Shown piece after piece: positions 13,164 through 25,500 of a stretch of DNA of 64,000 bases. The notes below the pieces were generated by a model. It saw only the letters and a list, made by a program, of their open reading frames with translations, made no database searches and had not been told where the DNA came from. The stretch spans positions 37,349 to 101,348 of the forward strand of contig JBAMJV010002989.1 of assembly GCA_037951105.1 (NCBI GenBank), in the 5' to 3' direction. Source of the DNA: Echinarachnius parma. Lineage: Eukaryota; Echinodermata; Echinoidea; Clypeasteroida; Echinarachniidae. Position 1 is the first letter of the stretch, and the number at the start of each line of letters is the position of its first letter. Position numbers and translations under genes: made by a program.

Positions 13164-13202
13164 ATGGGCGACAACCTAGTGTTCTTTTGCAACGGAAGAA
13201 AG
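13164..13202 (+). CDS. XDH-like: Gene 1 exon 1 (start codon, 2Fe-2S domain N-terminus)
   Basis: Codes [13 protein letters not shown] and ends at donor gtatgt in phase 0. Animal XDH starts similarly with a short hydrophobic beta strand before the 2Fe-2S loop. The same exon occurs at 57804 in gene 2. No other in-frame ATG gives a family-like N-terminus. Confidence 0.92.
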
Positions 13203-16200
13203 GTATGTGTATCGACAAATCTAGAGCTTTCGTGTCCTCTTTTACATTTAACTTAAACAGGGCCGACAGTTAAATATTACAATTAAATCTAAAAGGGGCC
13301 ATGAAAGCGCTAGATTTGTCGATCTAGTATTGTAACGTTTTAACAGGGAGCTGGTAAATTTTGTATCCATGGTATATTAATAAGTATAACAATATATCAT
13401 AATGTATTTGTTTATTATTATTATTCATTATATAGCAGTGGCATGCCTATATGATTATCAGGCAGCTGTGTTATTGACATGCCATTGTTCACGTTTGCAT
13501 AATTGATGAACAATTAAATGTATATAAATGGATTCATACAAATAAGACAATTAGTGTATTATCCAATGCAGTTACTGTAATAGTAAGCATATGCTTTTAT
13601 AATAACACAGAATAGAACATAAATGTTTAAATATGAAGATCCTAGTTCCAAAAGGCGTTAAATCCACTTTCAATACAAATTGAGTTAACGATATCAGTAC
13701 ATTAACAAACAACGCAGCTATCTAGAAATCCAAATTTAGAGACAAATTACACGATCAAAATCAAAATCTGGAACGTTTAATTTTCATATTCTCAAAGGCA
13801 TGTGTAACAAGTTGGACAAAGATACCCGATTTCTTCGAAATTGAAAAGGTTGATTAAGCGCCTTTTTGGAATTAAGCTCTATACACTTTGTGAATTCAAC
13901 CAGTGGCGTAGACAGGTGGGGTCAAGGGAAAGTAGGGAGTGCCCCTAGTGAATTTGTAGCTATTTAAAGCCCCAAAATCAAAACTACTTGCTAACCAGCC
14001 CAAACAAACAAAAACAAGCCTGAAGGGGGGGGGGGGGGGGGGGGCAAGGAGCCCCCCTATTGCTACACCAACTAAATTCCACGTAGACGCCAAGGTCAAA
14101 TATGGTCTCACTGAGAGTGAGACCATATACCAAGTTTATAATGACGGAAGCGAACCATATTTAGGGGTCTACGTTAAGGGGGCAGAACCCATACTTTTTA
14201 AACGTTTGCTGAAAATAAACAATTTTTTTAATTTTACTGAAAAAAAGGGTTGGGGTGAAATTTGGGTAATTTTCGGGACGGACAGGTTTTTGCTACAACA
14301 TGTATTTTCCATAGACCAAAGACAGAATAACTTTGGGACCAGTCCTGAGTCCCCGTTTGAGCGTGAGAATTGGCTCTGAGGTGTGATTCTCACGCCAGAA
14401 TAGACTTAGAATAGACATACTGAAAATAAAGAATTTTGTTCATTGTACTGAAAAAAGGGTTGGGGTGAAATTTGGGTAATTTACCCATTCGGGACGGTCA
14501 GGTTTTTGCTACAACATGTTTGCATTATTCTTGGAACTGCAGAAGGAGATAAGAGATGAATACTCTTTCTTTTTCTTTTCTTCGAGGGATAGGAAACCCA
14601 CCCCATCGGGGGGGGGGGGGGGGGGGGAGGGGGTCACTCTCATACAAAAGTGCTACCCACCCGTGTCCATCAACCTCTAAAATGGACCCTAACGTCGAAA
14701 ACTTGTGCACCTGAAATACCCTCTCTGTGGGGTTTTTTTCTTCTGAGTGCTGAAAACCAACTCATTTTTAAGGAAAACGTCGACGACGCCGTATAGCTGA
14801 ACACTCGTGCACCTGAAAAGGGTACCCTTTGTCTGGGTTTTTCCTAATGAGTGCTGGAATACGCCCTAGGGAGTGGAAAATGTGTAGTGTGTGTGTGCAG
14901 GAATGATTGCAGTGTGTATCCGTTGGCCGGTTAATAATAATAGCCCTTATTGCTATTTCTTCTTCTTATTATTATTATTATTATTATTTTAATCTTCCTA
15001 ATTGCATGCTTTTCACACCTCAATTGCATATTTTTCTCAGGTGACAGAACAAGATGTAAACCCTCTGCAAACATTAGACGTGTACCTGCGAACAAAGTGT
15101 ATCCTTTTTTTCTCCATCCAATTGACGTGAAATTTCCACACAACAATTTGTAGACATATCATATCACAATCACTTGTTGTACTTGTCAACAAGTTACTAG
15201 ATCCAATTACCTTAGCATTGTCTTCTTTTTTTTACTGTGATCATGTACAAATTGTAAGAATTATAAAAATGTACTTTATTAGAACACTTGCATACAATTG
15301 TTTTATCTAGGTATCATGAACATAATTCCTATTAATTTGTTTGATTGCTGAGTGATACTCCTTATCAAGCATTATAAATCAGTGCGCCTTACAGGGACCA
15401 AGCAAGGATGTGGAACAGGAGGGTGTGGGGCCTGTACCGTCATGGTATCATCCATTGATCCAACAACTAAGGCTATCAGGTGTGTATGTTTGTTACTTAA
15501 ATAAATATTGTATGTATTCTTTTATTTCGTTTCTTTGTTATGGGACACCAAATATTTCATTTGGGCCACCACAAATTCGAAAATTCAACATTTGTTTTCA
15601 TTTTTGGTGGGCCAAAGTGGCCACTAGAATAACAGGTTGTGGAGCACTGCAGAAAGTGACATTTTATTAGTCTTTCAAGAAAGATATAACAATTTAAATT
15701 CTCAAGTTTCATTCATGATTTTTTCCTTTCTTGTGTGCATGCGTGTTTTTTCCCGCATGTAGTCACAAGTGTGTGGTAGCTTGCCTGACACCGGTGTGCC
15801 TGCTCCATGGTAAAGCAGTGACGACTGTGGAGGGGATCGGTAGCACCAGGACAAGACTGCATGCTGTACAGGTATGTTTATATAACAGGACAGACAAACC
15901 TGTCTTAGCGGTCACCTTTCTATAACAACCTACCTGTTTGTAGTGGCTACCAAAATAGCAGAGAAAATAACAAAAGAGATCCCTTGCTGATAACAAAATA
16001 ATGTAATATAACCTACCTTTAGTGGTCACTTGTCTACAATGGTCACTTTTCTTGTTTGCATTGGGTGGCCACCATAGGCGCCGAAAGTGGGGGGGGGGCG
16101 GCCGCCCCCAATCCAAAAACTGTGGGGGGGGGGGGCAAAACGCGTTTTTGCCCCCCCCCAAAAAAAAAAAAAAAAAAAAAAAAAAGGAGAAGAGTGGGAA

Positions 16201-16500
16201 AGAAAAAATAAAAAGTATGAGCTAAGACTTGTTAATTCTAACGTTCAACAACTAATCTATACATCCATTTTAAGTTTTCGCTGCGCGCTTCGCGCGCGAA
16301 CAGACTATCTCAGTTTGTTGTGTAACTTGCGTATGGTCTTGGCCATGGGGTGAGTGCTTTTTCTGTACCGGCCCACCGGGCCACGTATAGTTCCCGTGTA
16401 GGCTGGCATTGCTCTAGCTGCTTGTGTGACGTGCACCAAATGCACCTTTTCATGTATATAAAATAATGCAAAATCTTCCCCGTATGAGGGGGATACCCCC

Positions 16501-16535
<35 letters not shown>

Positions 16536-19500
16536 TGGCTCTGCCACAGCGGCCCTTGGTCGCTTCGCTCCCTCGGGCATGTCGGGACTCATTCTTGGCT
16601 GTAGGCTATGTTGTTGGATCATACATAATGTGGCATATGGTATATGTTGGAACTGTGTATGACACTAAATACAATATTTTGTGTGCGTTGGGGTGCATAT
16701 TTATTAGTGTGTCAATTATTTGTTTTCATCGTGAAAAATATATTTAACATTTCTGGTCGATCAAATCATAACACGCTTTCCCAGATACAGTTAATCTTAA
16801 GCCCGAATTTCCTATTTAGGTATGCACCAGATTGCACAATTTCAAGTCCAAAAATGCAAAAGCTCCCTACCGTGGGAGGGGGCCGGGACACCCCCTCCCA
16901 CACCCTCCCCCGCTCAGTCACTTCGCTCCCTCGCAATGTCTCACTCTCACCTCAGCTCTGGCTCAAAGTTGGCAACCCTGTGAGTGTGCATGGTTGGGCA
17001 TGAGCCCCTACACAAACAAAAATCGTGAGCCCCTTTACGTCTTTGCCCCCCCCCCCCCCCCCCCCAATCCAAAACTGCTTCCGGCGCGCCTGGTCCCCCC
17101 ACCCCCTCCTCCTCCCCACGATGTGTACGCATATGAAGATGATATTATACATCATTTGTGGGGAGCCTTGCTCTGTGCCAGACAGTATAACATTACACCC
17201 TAAACAAAAATACAGTTTTATCATGTTATTGTGGTGCATAACATTCTTTTTAGCAGAGCAATCATGATTTGTCTTACCAAAATGATAATCGAATCGCCGA
17301 ATACATACAGACAAGGCAATTAATAAAACATGAAAATTAACAGCTGCCGGTGGAACGAAATACCTGTTCCTTTCTGGCTTTTGCAATCCTCATATAATTA
17401 ATGCAGGCCCAACCAGGCTCCCATAGGCAATAACAGAATAATATGTTATTGCCGGGAATAATATCTCATTGCCTATCGGAGCCTGGTGGGTCAATATTAT
17501 TGTCTGTAGGTGGGTAAATAATGTTGTGTTTGGCTGCCAAGAAAACTTGTTTTGCGCTCATGCGCTGCATTTTATATTTATCAATATAAGCATGGAACAA
17601 AATACGGTTTCCAAATTTCTCAATTACGTATTTGTTTTCTTCGTGAAAAATATAATTAACATTTCTGGTCGATCAAATCATAACACGCTTTCCCAGATAC
17701 AGTTAATCTTAAGCCCGAATTTCCTATTTAGGTATGCACCAGATTGCACAATTTCAAGTCCAAAAATGCAAAAGCTCCCTACCGTGGGAGGGGGGACCAC
17801 CCCTCCCCCCTCCCACACCCTCCCCCCGCTCGGTCACTTCGCTCCCTCGCAATGTCTCACTCTCACCTCAGTTCTGGCTCAAAGTTGGCAACCCTGTGAG
17901 TGTGCATGGTTGGGCATGAGCCCCTACACACAACAAATCGTGAGCCCCTCTAGGTCTTTGCCCCCCCAATCCAAAACTGCTTCCGGCGCGCCTGGTGGCC
18001 ACTGTTTTTTACTGTTTATTTCGGCTTTTCATAGCAAATAACCATGGTAACATATGGCTTGCAATATATACTCCGCAAAAAAAGAAACTGGACACTTGTA
18101 TGAGACCAAATATTTCGTATTCATTAACGATAAAATATATGATATTGTATATCAAATTAAAGATAAAATTACCCTCTTCAATAATTCGCATGAAATCCAG
18201 ATGAAATCATTCATGCATGACTTGTCACGGTCAATTAACCACACCAAGGTCTGTTTTCAAAAATAGCAAAAATGGAACATCCACTCAACCATATAAATGT
18301 TGATAAGCATAATCTAAAAAGCTATATTCATGAGATGGCATACTTTTTCATTACAAATGTGACCTTTTCTACCTTCATCTTAATAAAGAGTATAAATGAA
18401 GACAAATTGTGAACGTTATAGGTGTTATTTTCATCCAAAAGTAACAAAATGGGGAATTCCATGGCAAAGCTTTATTAGTCAAAACCACAGTTTGTGCCTT
18501 TATTTCAGCATGAAAATGGAATAAATTATTCTCAAGAATTCTACCGTAATCCAAAGATCTTCAAAACCTGAAGTCACCCTTGGTCAAACAGTTGGGCAGT
18601 CTTTAACATGACATTTCTCTAGGTAAATATGGTTAAAATTGCAGGGGACACATGAAATAGACTAGCTTCATGCCTGTAATACAGACCAGTATGATAATGC
18701 TCTCATAACCTGGCCCTGTTTTATTGAACAATTTGTATTTCCAGAGTTTGTTCATAACAATAAAGTTGAATAATGTCACAATGTACTTGCCCCGCTCATA
18801 TTGTTTTAAGTGAAACGCTTACTATCGTTGCAGACGAATGGTGTGGTCCTACATTGTTTTGCTATTTTTGAAAACAGACCTTGCTAGTGTTAATTGACCA
18901 TGGTATTTCATGCATGACCGATTACACCTTTAAGTTATACCCTGCATGTAGAGGACCAAATTCCCTTTAATTTGATATATGATCATGTACACTTTATTGT
19001 ACATTAATATGAAATATTTCAACTTATACAAGTGTCCAGTTTCTTTTTTTGCGGAGTATATTATATTGCAGAAGGGAGGAAAGTAATACATTAAAATGAT
19101 ACAGCCCCTAATCATATATCTATAAATGTATCTATATATCATGGCCCCCAACTGTAACGGGTTCATTCAAAGATCGTTTTAATATTTGTATATTCTCAGG
19201 AACGTTTAGCCAAGAGCCATGGTTCCCAGTGTGGTTTCTGCAGTCCAGGGATGGTCATGTCCATGTATTCACTGCTCAGGAACAACCCTAAGCCAGACAT
19301 CCAACAGATGCTCCGCTACCTGGAAGGCAACCTGTGTCGCTGCACAGGATACAGATCCATCATTGATGGCTTCAAGACATTCTGTGGGGTGAGTAAAGGA
19401 GTTCATGTATTTGAGGTGGCTATATGCCCTCGCAAGGAGAATAGAGACTTCAGAAAACAGAAATTTACTGGCCTGGAACCATACAAGCAAAGAAGTATAT

Positions 19501-22500
19501 ACAAGATTATGTCATTTTGGTTGAGCACAGCTGCCAGTCAAGTGATCTTTGAAACCTGTAAGCCAACCTGTGTCGCTGCACAGAATACCCTCCAGTGCCA
19601 ACTTTAATGAGGCAAACATGAAATGTCAACTTAACGAATAACAATAAGATTTATTGAAAGGCAAATTTGGGTACACTAAACACGTATACCACTGCGCCGC
19701 ACAATAACAATAGGCATGGTCTGTTACTTTACTTTGTGTGCAGTCATGCATAAAGAAGTCCAGTAGAAGATAGCAATCATGCACAAGGCAGTCGAGCATA
19801 AGCTTACACATGTATATATATTATGTATGCATCAACATGGAACTTGGGGTAAGAATGGTAGTATGCTATTTTATTCATTCGTATAGGTTTTAGCCAACAA
19901 ACAAGTTGTGCTAGGACTGTTCTAATTAATCAATTAAATTATTTCACTTGCAGGAAAATTGTTGTCAGGTGACAGGGGGTTCGTGTCAGGTGACTAGTGA
20001 CTATTGTCTACCACAGGAACCAGAAAACAATCTGGTAAGCACCGTAAAATAAAATGGTCTATCATGATATGTAACATGCAATTATTTATGCTTGATAGTC
20101 CATGCTTTGATCCATCATGTGTAAATCAAGGATATGATAATATGATTAATACAAAAGTAGGCTGATTATGCCCGTTAAAATGCATGTATCCCAAAATTTG
20201 GCACTGTTCACCTCACCAAATGCTCACAGTGTTTCAGGGAATTCATTTTCTGTCGGCCTAGAAACTTGGAACTTTTTTGGGGAAAAGTTAATTATGATTT
20301 CCTTATCAATATCTTTAAAGTTTACAAATCAATATCTAGTTGACAGTGTAATATTGGTCTATTCTGTTTTTAAGTCAAGTACCAGATCGTATATTATGTG
20401 ACCGGCTATTGAAAAACCCACCACTTGTCGGTAATGTTTTGCAGTTATGGGCTTCCAAACTTGAAAAATGGTCCCATGGTCAAAATGAAGATTTTACATA
20501 ACTAGCTAGATAACGTTTGCTCTTTTAATGCATATTAATCCAGTCCAAAGTTATTTACAATTTTTGTAGTTTTGATGTTCAATGTTCAATGTTCAATGTT
20601 TTATTTCTCATGTAGTACATGTAGTTGTCATAATAGAGCCCAGTTGCAAAAGGTACTACATACATTTTTCAACAAAATTGACTTTTTGGTCTTAATGTAC
20701 TCATTTTTATGACCTCTTTACACTTATACTAACAAAAAGCTGAATTTCCAACTAGAAAGTTTTTCAAAATTACATTAAAAAATCAGTTCGGTTGCAAAAG
20801 GTACTACATCCATTTTAGTTCGGTTGCAAAAGGTACTACATCCATTCCAATGCCATCATAGGAAATTGACCAATCAGAGAGCAGTATTGACTTGACCCCT
20901 CTACTGACCTAATCTGTAAACACTACGCTTTCTGTTAAAATCACCACGCACGGCGGAACGGCGGAGAAACAGTGGAGAAAGTGATTTTTTGTGTGTAGTC
21001 CCATGCACTGCGTTTACTGTTAGCTACTGACGGTTTACTGACTGTGCATTACTGTTCGAGTTTGACATTGATCATTGAGTTTGAACCATAAGTTGTGCCC
21101 AAATGTATGCAAGTACAAGCACTTTGTAGGTATAGACTGGCTTCACAGCTAATAAGTGTGTAATAACTAATCTGAAAGTAATGTTACTTTTTAAAATGTA
21201 GATTCTATGACATGAAATTCATGTGTCCACATCATAATACTCGATTATTCGGTCAAACTTTACAATAATAAACTGCATAATAAAACTGCGTGAGGGAATA
21301 GTGATAGAGACTGAGACATGAAGAAAGAAAGAAAAAAGAAGAAAATGAATAGAGTGTTCTAGAGACACGCGAAGAGAGAATTCAGAGAAGAAAAAATAGA
21401 AATGAATACAGAAAAACAAAATGAAACAAAGAAATCGAGAGCGTTAAGCCCGTGAGAGAAAAAAAAAGAGAGAAATTACATGGCGAGAATGAAAGAAAAA
21501 TTAGAAAAGAAAAAAAAAGGAGTGGGTAGATGGAAAATAAGAAAGAAAGCCTGTGTGAGAGAAAGGGGCTGAGGGAAACATGGTGGGTATGTTCAACTGC
21601 CCCTGCTTCCTGGTTGGAGAATCCTGTCCCTTTGTGATCCCTCCCCCATTATTACCTTTTATGCATGATGTATCCCCCCATGCAGTGGCGTAGCGTGGTC
21701 GGACTGATTGGGGGGGGGGGGGGGGGGCACACCTTATGTATTTCTTTGTTGTTTCAAAAAATGGCCCCTTACGTATTCTATTGCTTTTTCGAAATTATTT
21801 GGGGGGGGGGGGGGGCACACCTTATGTATTTCTTTGTTTTTTCAAAAAATGGCCTCTTATGTATTCTATTGTTTTTCGAAATTATTGGGGGGGGGCACGT
21901 GCCCCCCCCCCCCCCCGTAGCTACGCCACTGCCCCCATGTACGATGGATCCAGGACATTAAACTAAAGCGGGCATAATTTGTTTGAATGCTTACACAATC
22001 ATTCATTCAAAATGTTGGTCAGCAAGTGGGAATGGGGGGGGGGGGGGGGTTAGATGTGAATTTTTTGTTATTTTTGCTGCTAAATGGGGCAGGGCATTGT
22101 CAATTACCTAGGCCCCCTTGACCTTGCACCCCACCCCCCATCAACCCCATAGCCAGACAATATAAATCCACGAAATATCTGATGACATCAAAATGAATCT
22201 ATCTCTGGTATGTAAAAGTTCGGTTGCAAAAGGTACTACATCCACTTTCGGTTGCAAAAGGTACTACATCCACTTTCGGTTGCAAAAGGTACTACATCCA
22301 ACAAAATATAAAAATGATTAATTCATTAAAAATAAATGTATGGACCTGGATTTTTTTAAAGAGTGGATTTGGTGTTGTATCATATAACAGTACAAGGGGG
22401 GGAAATATCATCATCTGACATTGCTAACTATGATAATCAAAAAATCACATTTTTCTCAGAACTTGAAATTATGGATGTTGTACCTTTTGCAACCGAGCTC

Positions 22501-25500
22501 TTCGATATCTCAGTTTTAAAGTGATACCTGTAAAGTGTCAGATATTGCACAAAATGACATTTGAGACTTCAATCCTATATCAATATCATTGTTAAATACA
22601 ATTGAAAGATTTGTGAAAGTTTGAAAGAAAACGAACACTGTTTACCTAGTGAAAAAAACGAATATTGAGTTCATATTTTATCACCGAATACTGATGGCCT
22701 GCCGTAGATTTGTCGCAGTAATAATCATCCGTTTGACGATATCCGCACCCGTGTATGTTTACAGACGGTACAGAATTCATGGAATTTGCGCGCTCGGCTC
22801 AAAGTTCAGTCGGGTCGGGAAGGTTTCCCACGCGCGCTGGCCGGACGTGTTCAGCTACGACAATTGTACTTTATTTGAAAAGCGTTGCCAACGCTTTTTA
22901 AATAAAAGATTTCAATGATAATTATCTTCATACTAAAGGGACATTTAAACAAATCTAACCCTATTTTATTCTTCTCTTACCATAAGCTAAACAATACGGC
23001 AGAAGAGAAACGAGGAAGCTCCAAGTATTTTTCGTGGAGTTAGACACTGTACAGGCATTGTGATATATAAAATTATCATAAATCTGCCAATTATCATCCA
23101 AACCAGTTGAAATAGGTATCAAATTTAAGCTGACGAATAACCCTTTCAAATGATATATAAATTTTAAATTTGCTTTATGCCAACAAGGGGTGTGTTTTGC
23201 TGTAGCCGGTCGCTTATATTGTTGTGCTGTATGTTTTATTATTTTAGATTGATGGCGAGTCTTTCCAGCCATATGACCCAACACAAGAACCCATCTTTCC
23301 ACCAGAGCTATTGGTGAGGCCATTGATTAACTCAATTTCATGATTTTCATCTTAATGATAATAACAGTTATTTGATATAGCGCTATTCATGTGTGCTTCA
23401 TAGCAATTTACCCGTAATTATTTATCCTGGTCAACAGACACACACTGCAATTTTTTCTGTCAATTACTAGTAAATTGTGTTGTGTGTGCTTTCTCTCTAT
23501 TTATCCCTCTTATTCTTCTCCTTATCAGCTATACACAATCATATTTGTCGACTTTGCTATGACCATTAAAGTTATCCATTCACTTTGTGCAATTAAAGCA
23601 AACAATTTCGCCCCCCGAGATACGGGCCTGAGGTGCATGATGGCATTCTTTCTTCCATCTGTGTTTTCACTCGGCAGGTCAACATTGAGGAGTACAATCA
23701 GACCAAGACGTTTGTCAGAGGCTCCGACAGGTGGATTGTTGCTGCAACATTGGAAGAGTTGCTGCAACTCTTGGCTGATGATCCATCCGCACCAACTCAT
23801 TGTGGGGAACACTGGTATGATAATTTACCGGCTGATATCTGCTCATAGCTATAGTGTAATACTTTTTTTTTATGTACATCTTTTTAATCGGTTTGTTCAG
23901 TTTTAATTAAGTTTGTTGTTATAGCATACATAATACATAGTCCCCAGCCCAGTATCTTAAGGACCAGTCTTGCATTGGTTGACAGTTAAATTAAAGAGGG
24001 ACTTGAATACTGGTTCCCTCAGAAAAATTGTTCATGATTTCTTTCTGTTAAAATATATTCTATGGGAATTAATTTTAAACATGGCTTTGAGCCCGATGCA
24101 CTTCAATGTTTTCTCATACGTCTCTCATATGTCTCTCATGTTTCTCATATATCTTATGGAATTTCACAATATTAATCTCTGTTTTTGATACAGTAGGTCT
24201 ACCTTTTCTGTCATCAAATAATGCATTATATACCATCTATCCACTACTTTTAATGTGCCTCATAGGAGGAATACATAAGTATGGCAGAGCAGAAGCTACA
24301 TTTGTTTCCCCTAGACGTGGGGTCAAGGAACTAAGTGAAATAACTTCCTGTGAGTCCGGAGTGACCATAGGGTCAGCAGTCACAGTCAGCCAGCTAGAAG
24401 AATACCTCAAGGGACTTGTGGACAAATACCCAGGTAAGGATCCCCCCCCCCCCCCCCCCCCCCCCCCGAGATCTTGGCCGCCGAACGCGCGGCCGCCACA
24501 AAATTCGGCTCGGAGATAGCTTGCAACCTAATCTACAAGATATTGCACTGTTATTTTTTTGAAAATAATCAATTTGTAATTAATTATGTAAATTTATCCT
24601 CCCCCCCGGCCTGGTAAGGGTTAAACACTGGTCTAGATCATGTATGCTGAAGGTTGACTAGATCAGCAACACTCCTTTCCTGTTCAGTTCAAGATGAATG
24701 GTCATATGTATTATACTTAAAATATATAACTCCGGTAGTTGTCAATTACAAATTTGTATACCTTATTAAATTAGAAGACCATTGGCATTCTGATGAAAGT
24801 TTGAAACGTGTGTATATTTTCCCTCTTTTTATCTTCAAATCCATTCTTCTTTAAGAAATCATTATTCTTTTATTTTCTTTCCAGAGCATCAGTCTCGCTT
24901 TGTAGGCGCACTACTTGAAATGATTGAGTGGTTTGCAGGACAGCAGGTTCGCAATGTGGCTGTAAGTAACGGGGGCAAATGAGAAATCTTTCCACCCTAC
25001 ACAGGTCTTCCCTACAAAACTCTTTAATTATTAAACATTGAGCCCCTTATACCACCCTTTCCCTCCCCCACAAAACTCTTTCCAGACAGCATTATACAAG
25101 TCCTTCCCGTGCCAATGTGGCATTATAGGCGGCCCCTATCTCCGATTCATTGGCCCTAGTCCACACGTAAGTTACAGAAGGAGCTTGTGATTAACTTTTC
25201 CTTCTCCTTTCTATAAATGCCCGAGCGTCTGGCAAGAAAGCAGAAGGTACCATTTTAAAAGTCTTTGGTATGACTCGGTCAGGGTCTGAACCCGGGACCT
25301 CCCATGTATGATGAGGACACTCTAACTGCTAAGCCACCATGCTCGGTCGTTCCAGACAGTATATGAAACACATGTCCTTACCAGGACTAGTGACCAATGA
25401 CCATATGTCCTTATGATTGTAGGACAACCCAAGAACACAGGCTCTAAACTCCCTCCGTCATGAAAAAAAACATACATTTGCACAAACAAACAAAATGTGA

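Noticed and set aside
22218..22301. CRISPR-like array of a 27-mer
   Set aside because: Eukaryotic intron; units abut without unique spacers and recur at the ends of a mobile element.
22878..22898. Short palindrome AAAAGCGTTG-C-CAACGCTTTT
   Set aside because: Only a 10-bp stem in a non-coding stretch; could occur by chance and has no terminator role in this context.
25261..25350. Possible tRNA gene
   Set aside because: A and B box words are present on the minus strand, but the stem sequences do not pair well and a repeat body follows; better explained as a tRNA-derived SINE.
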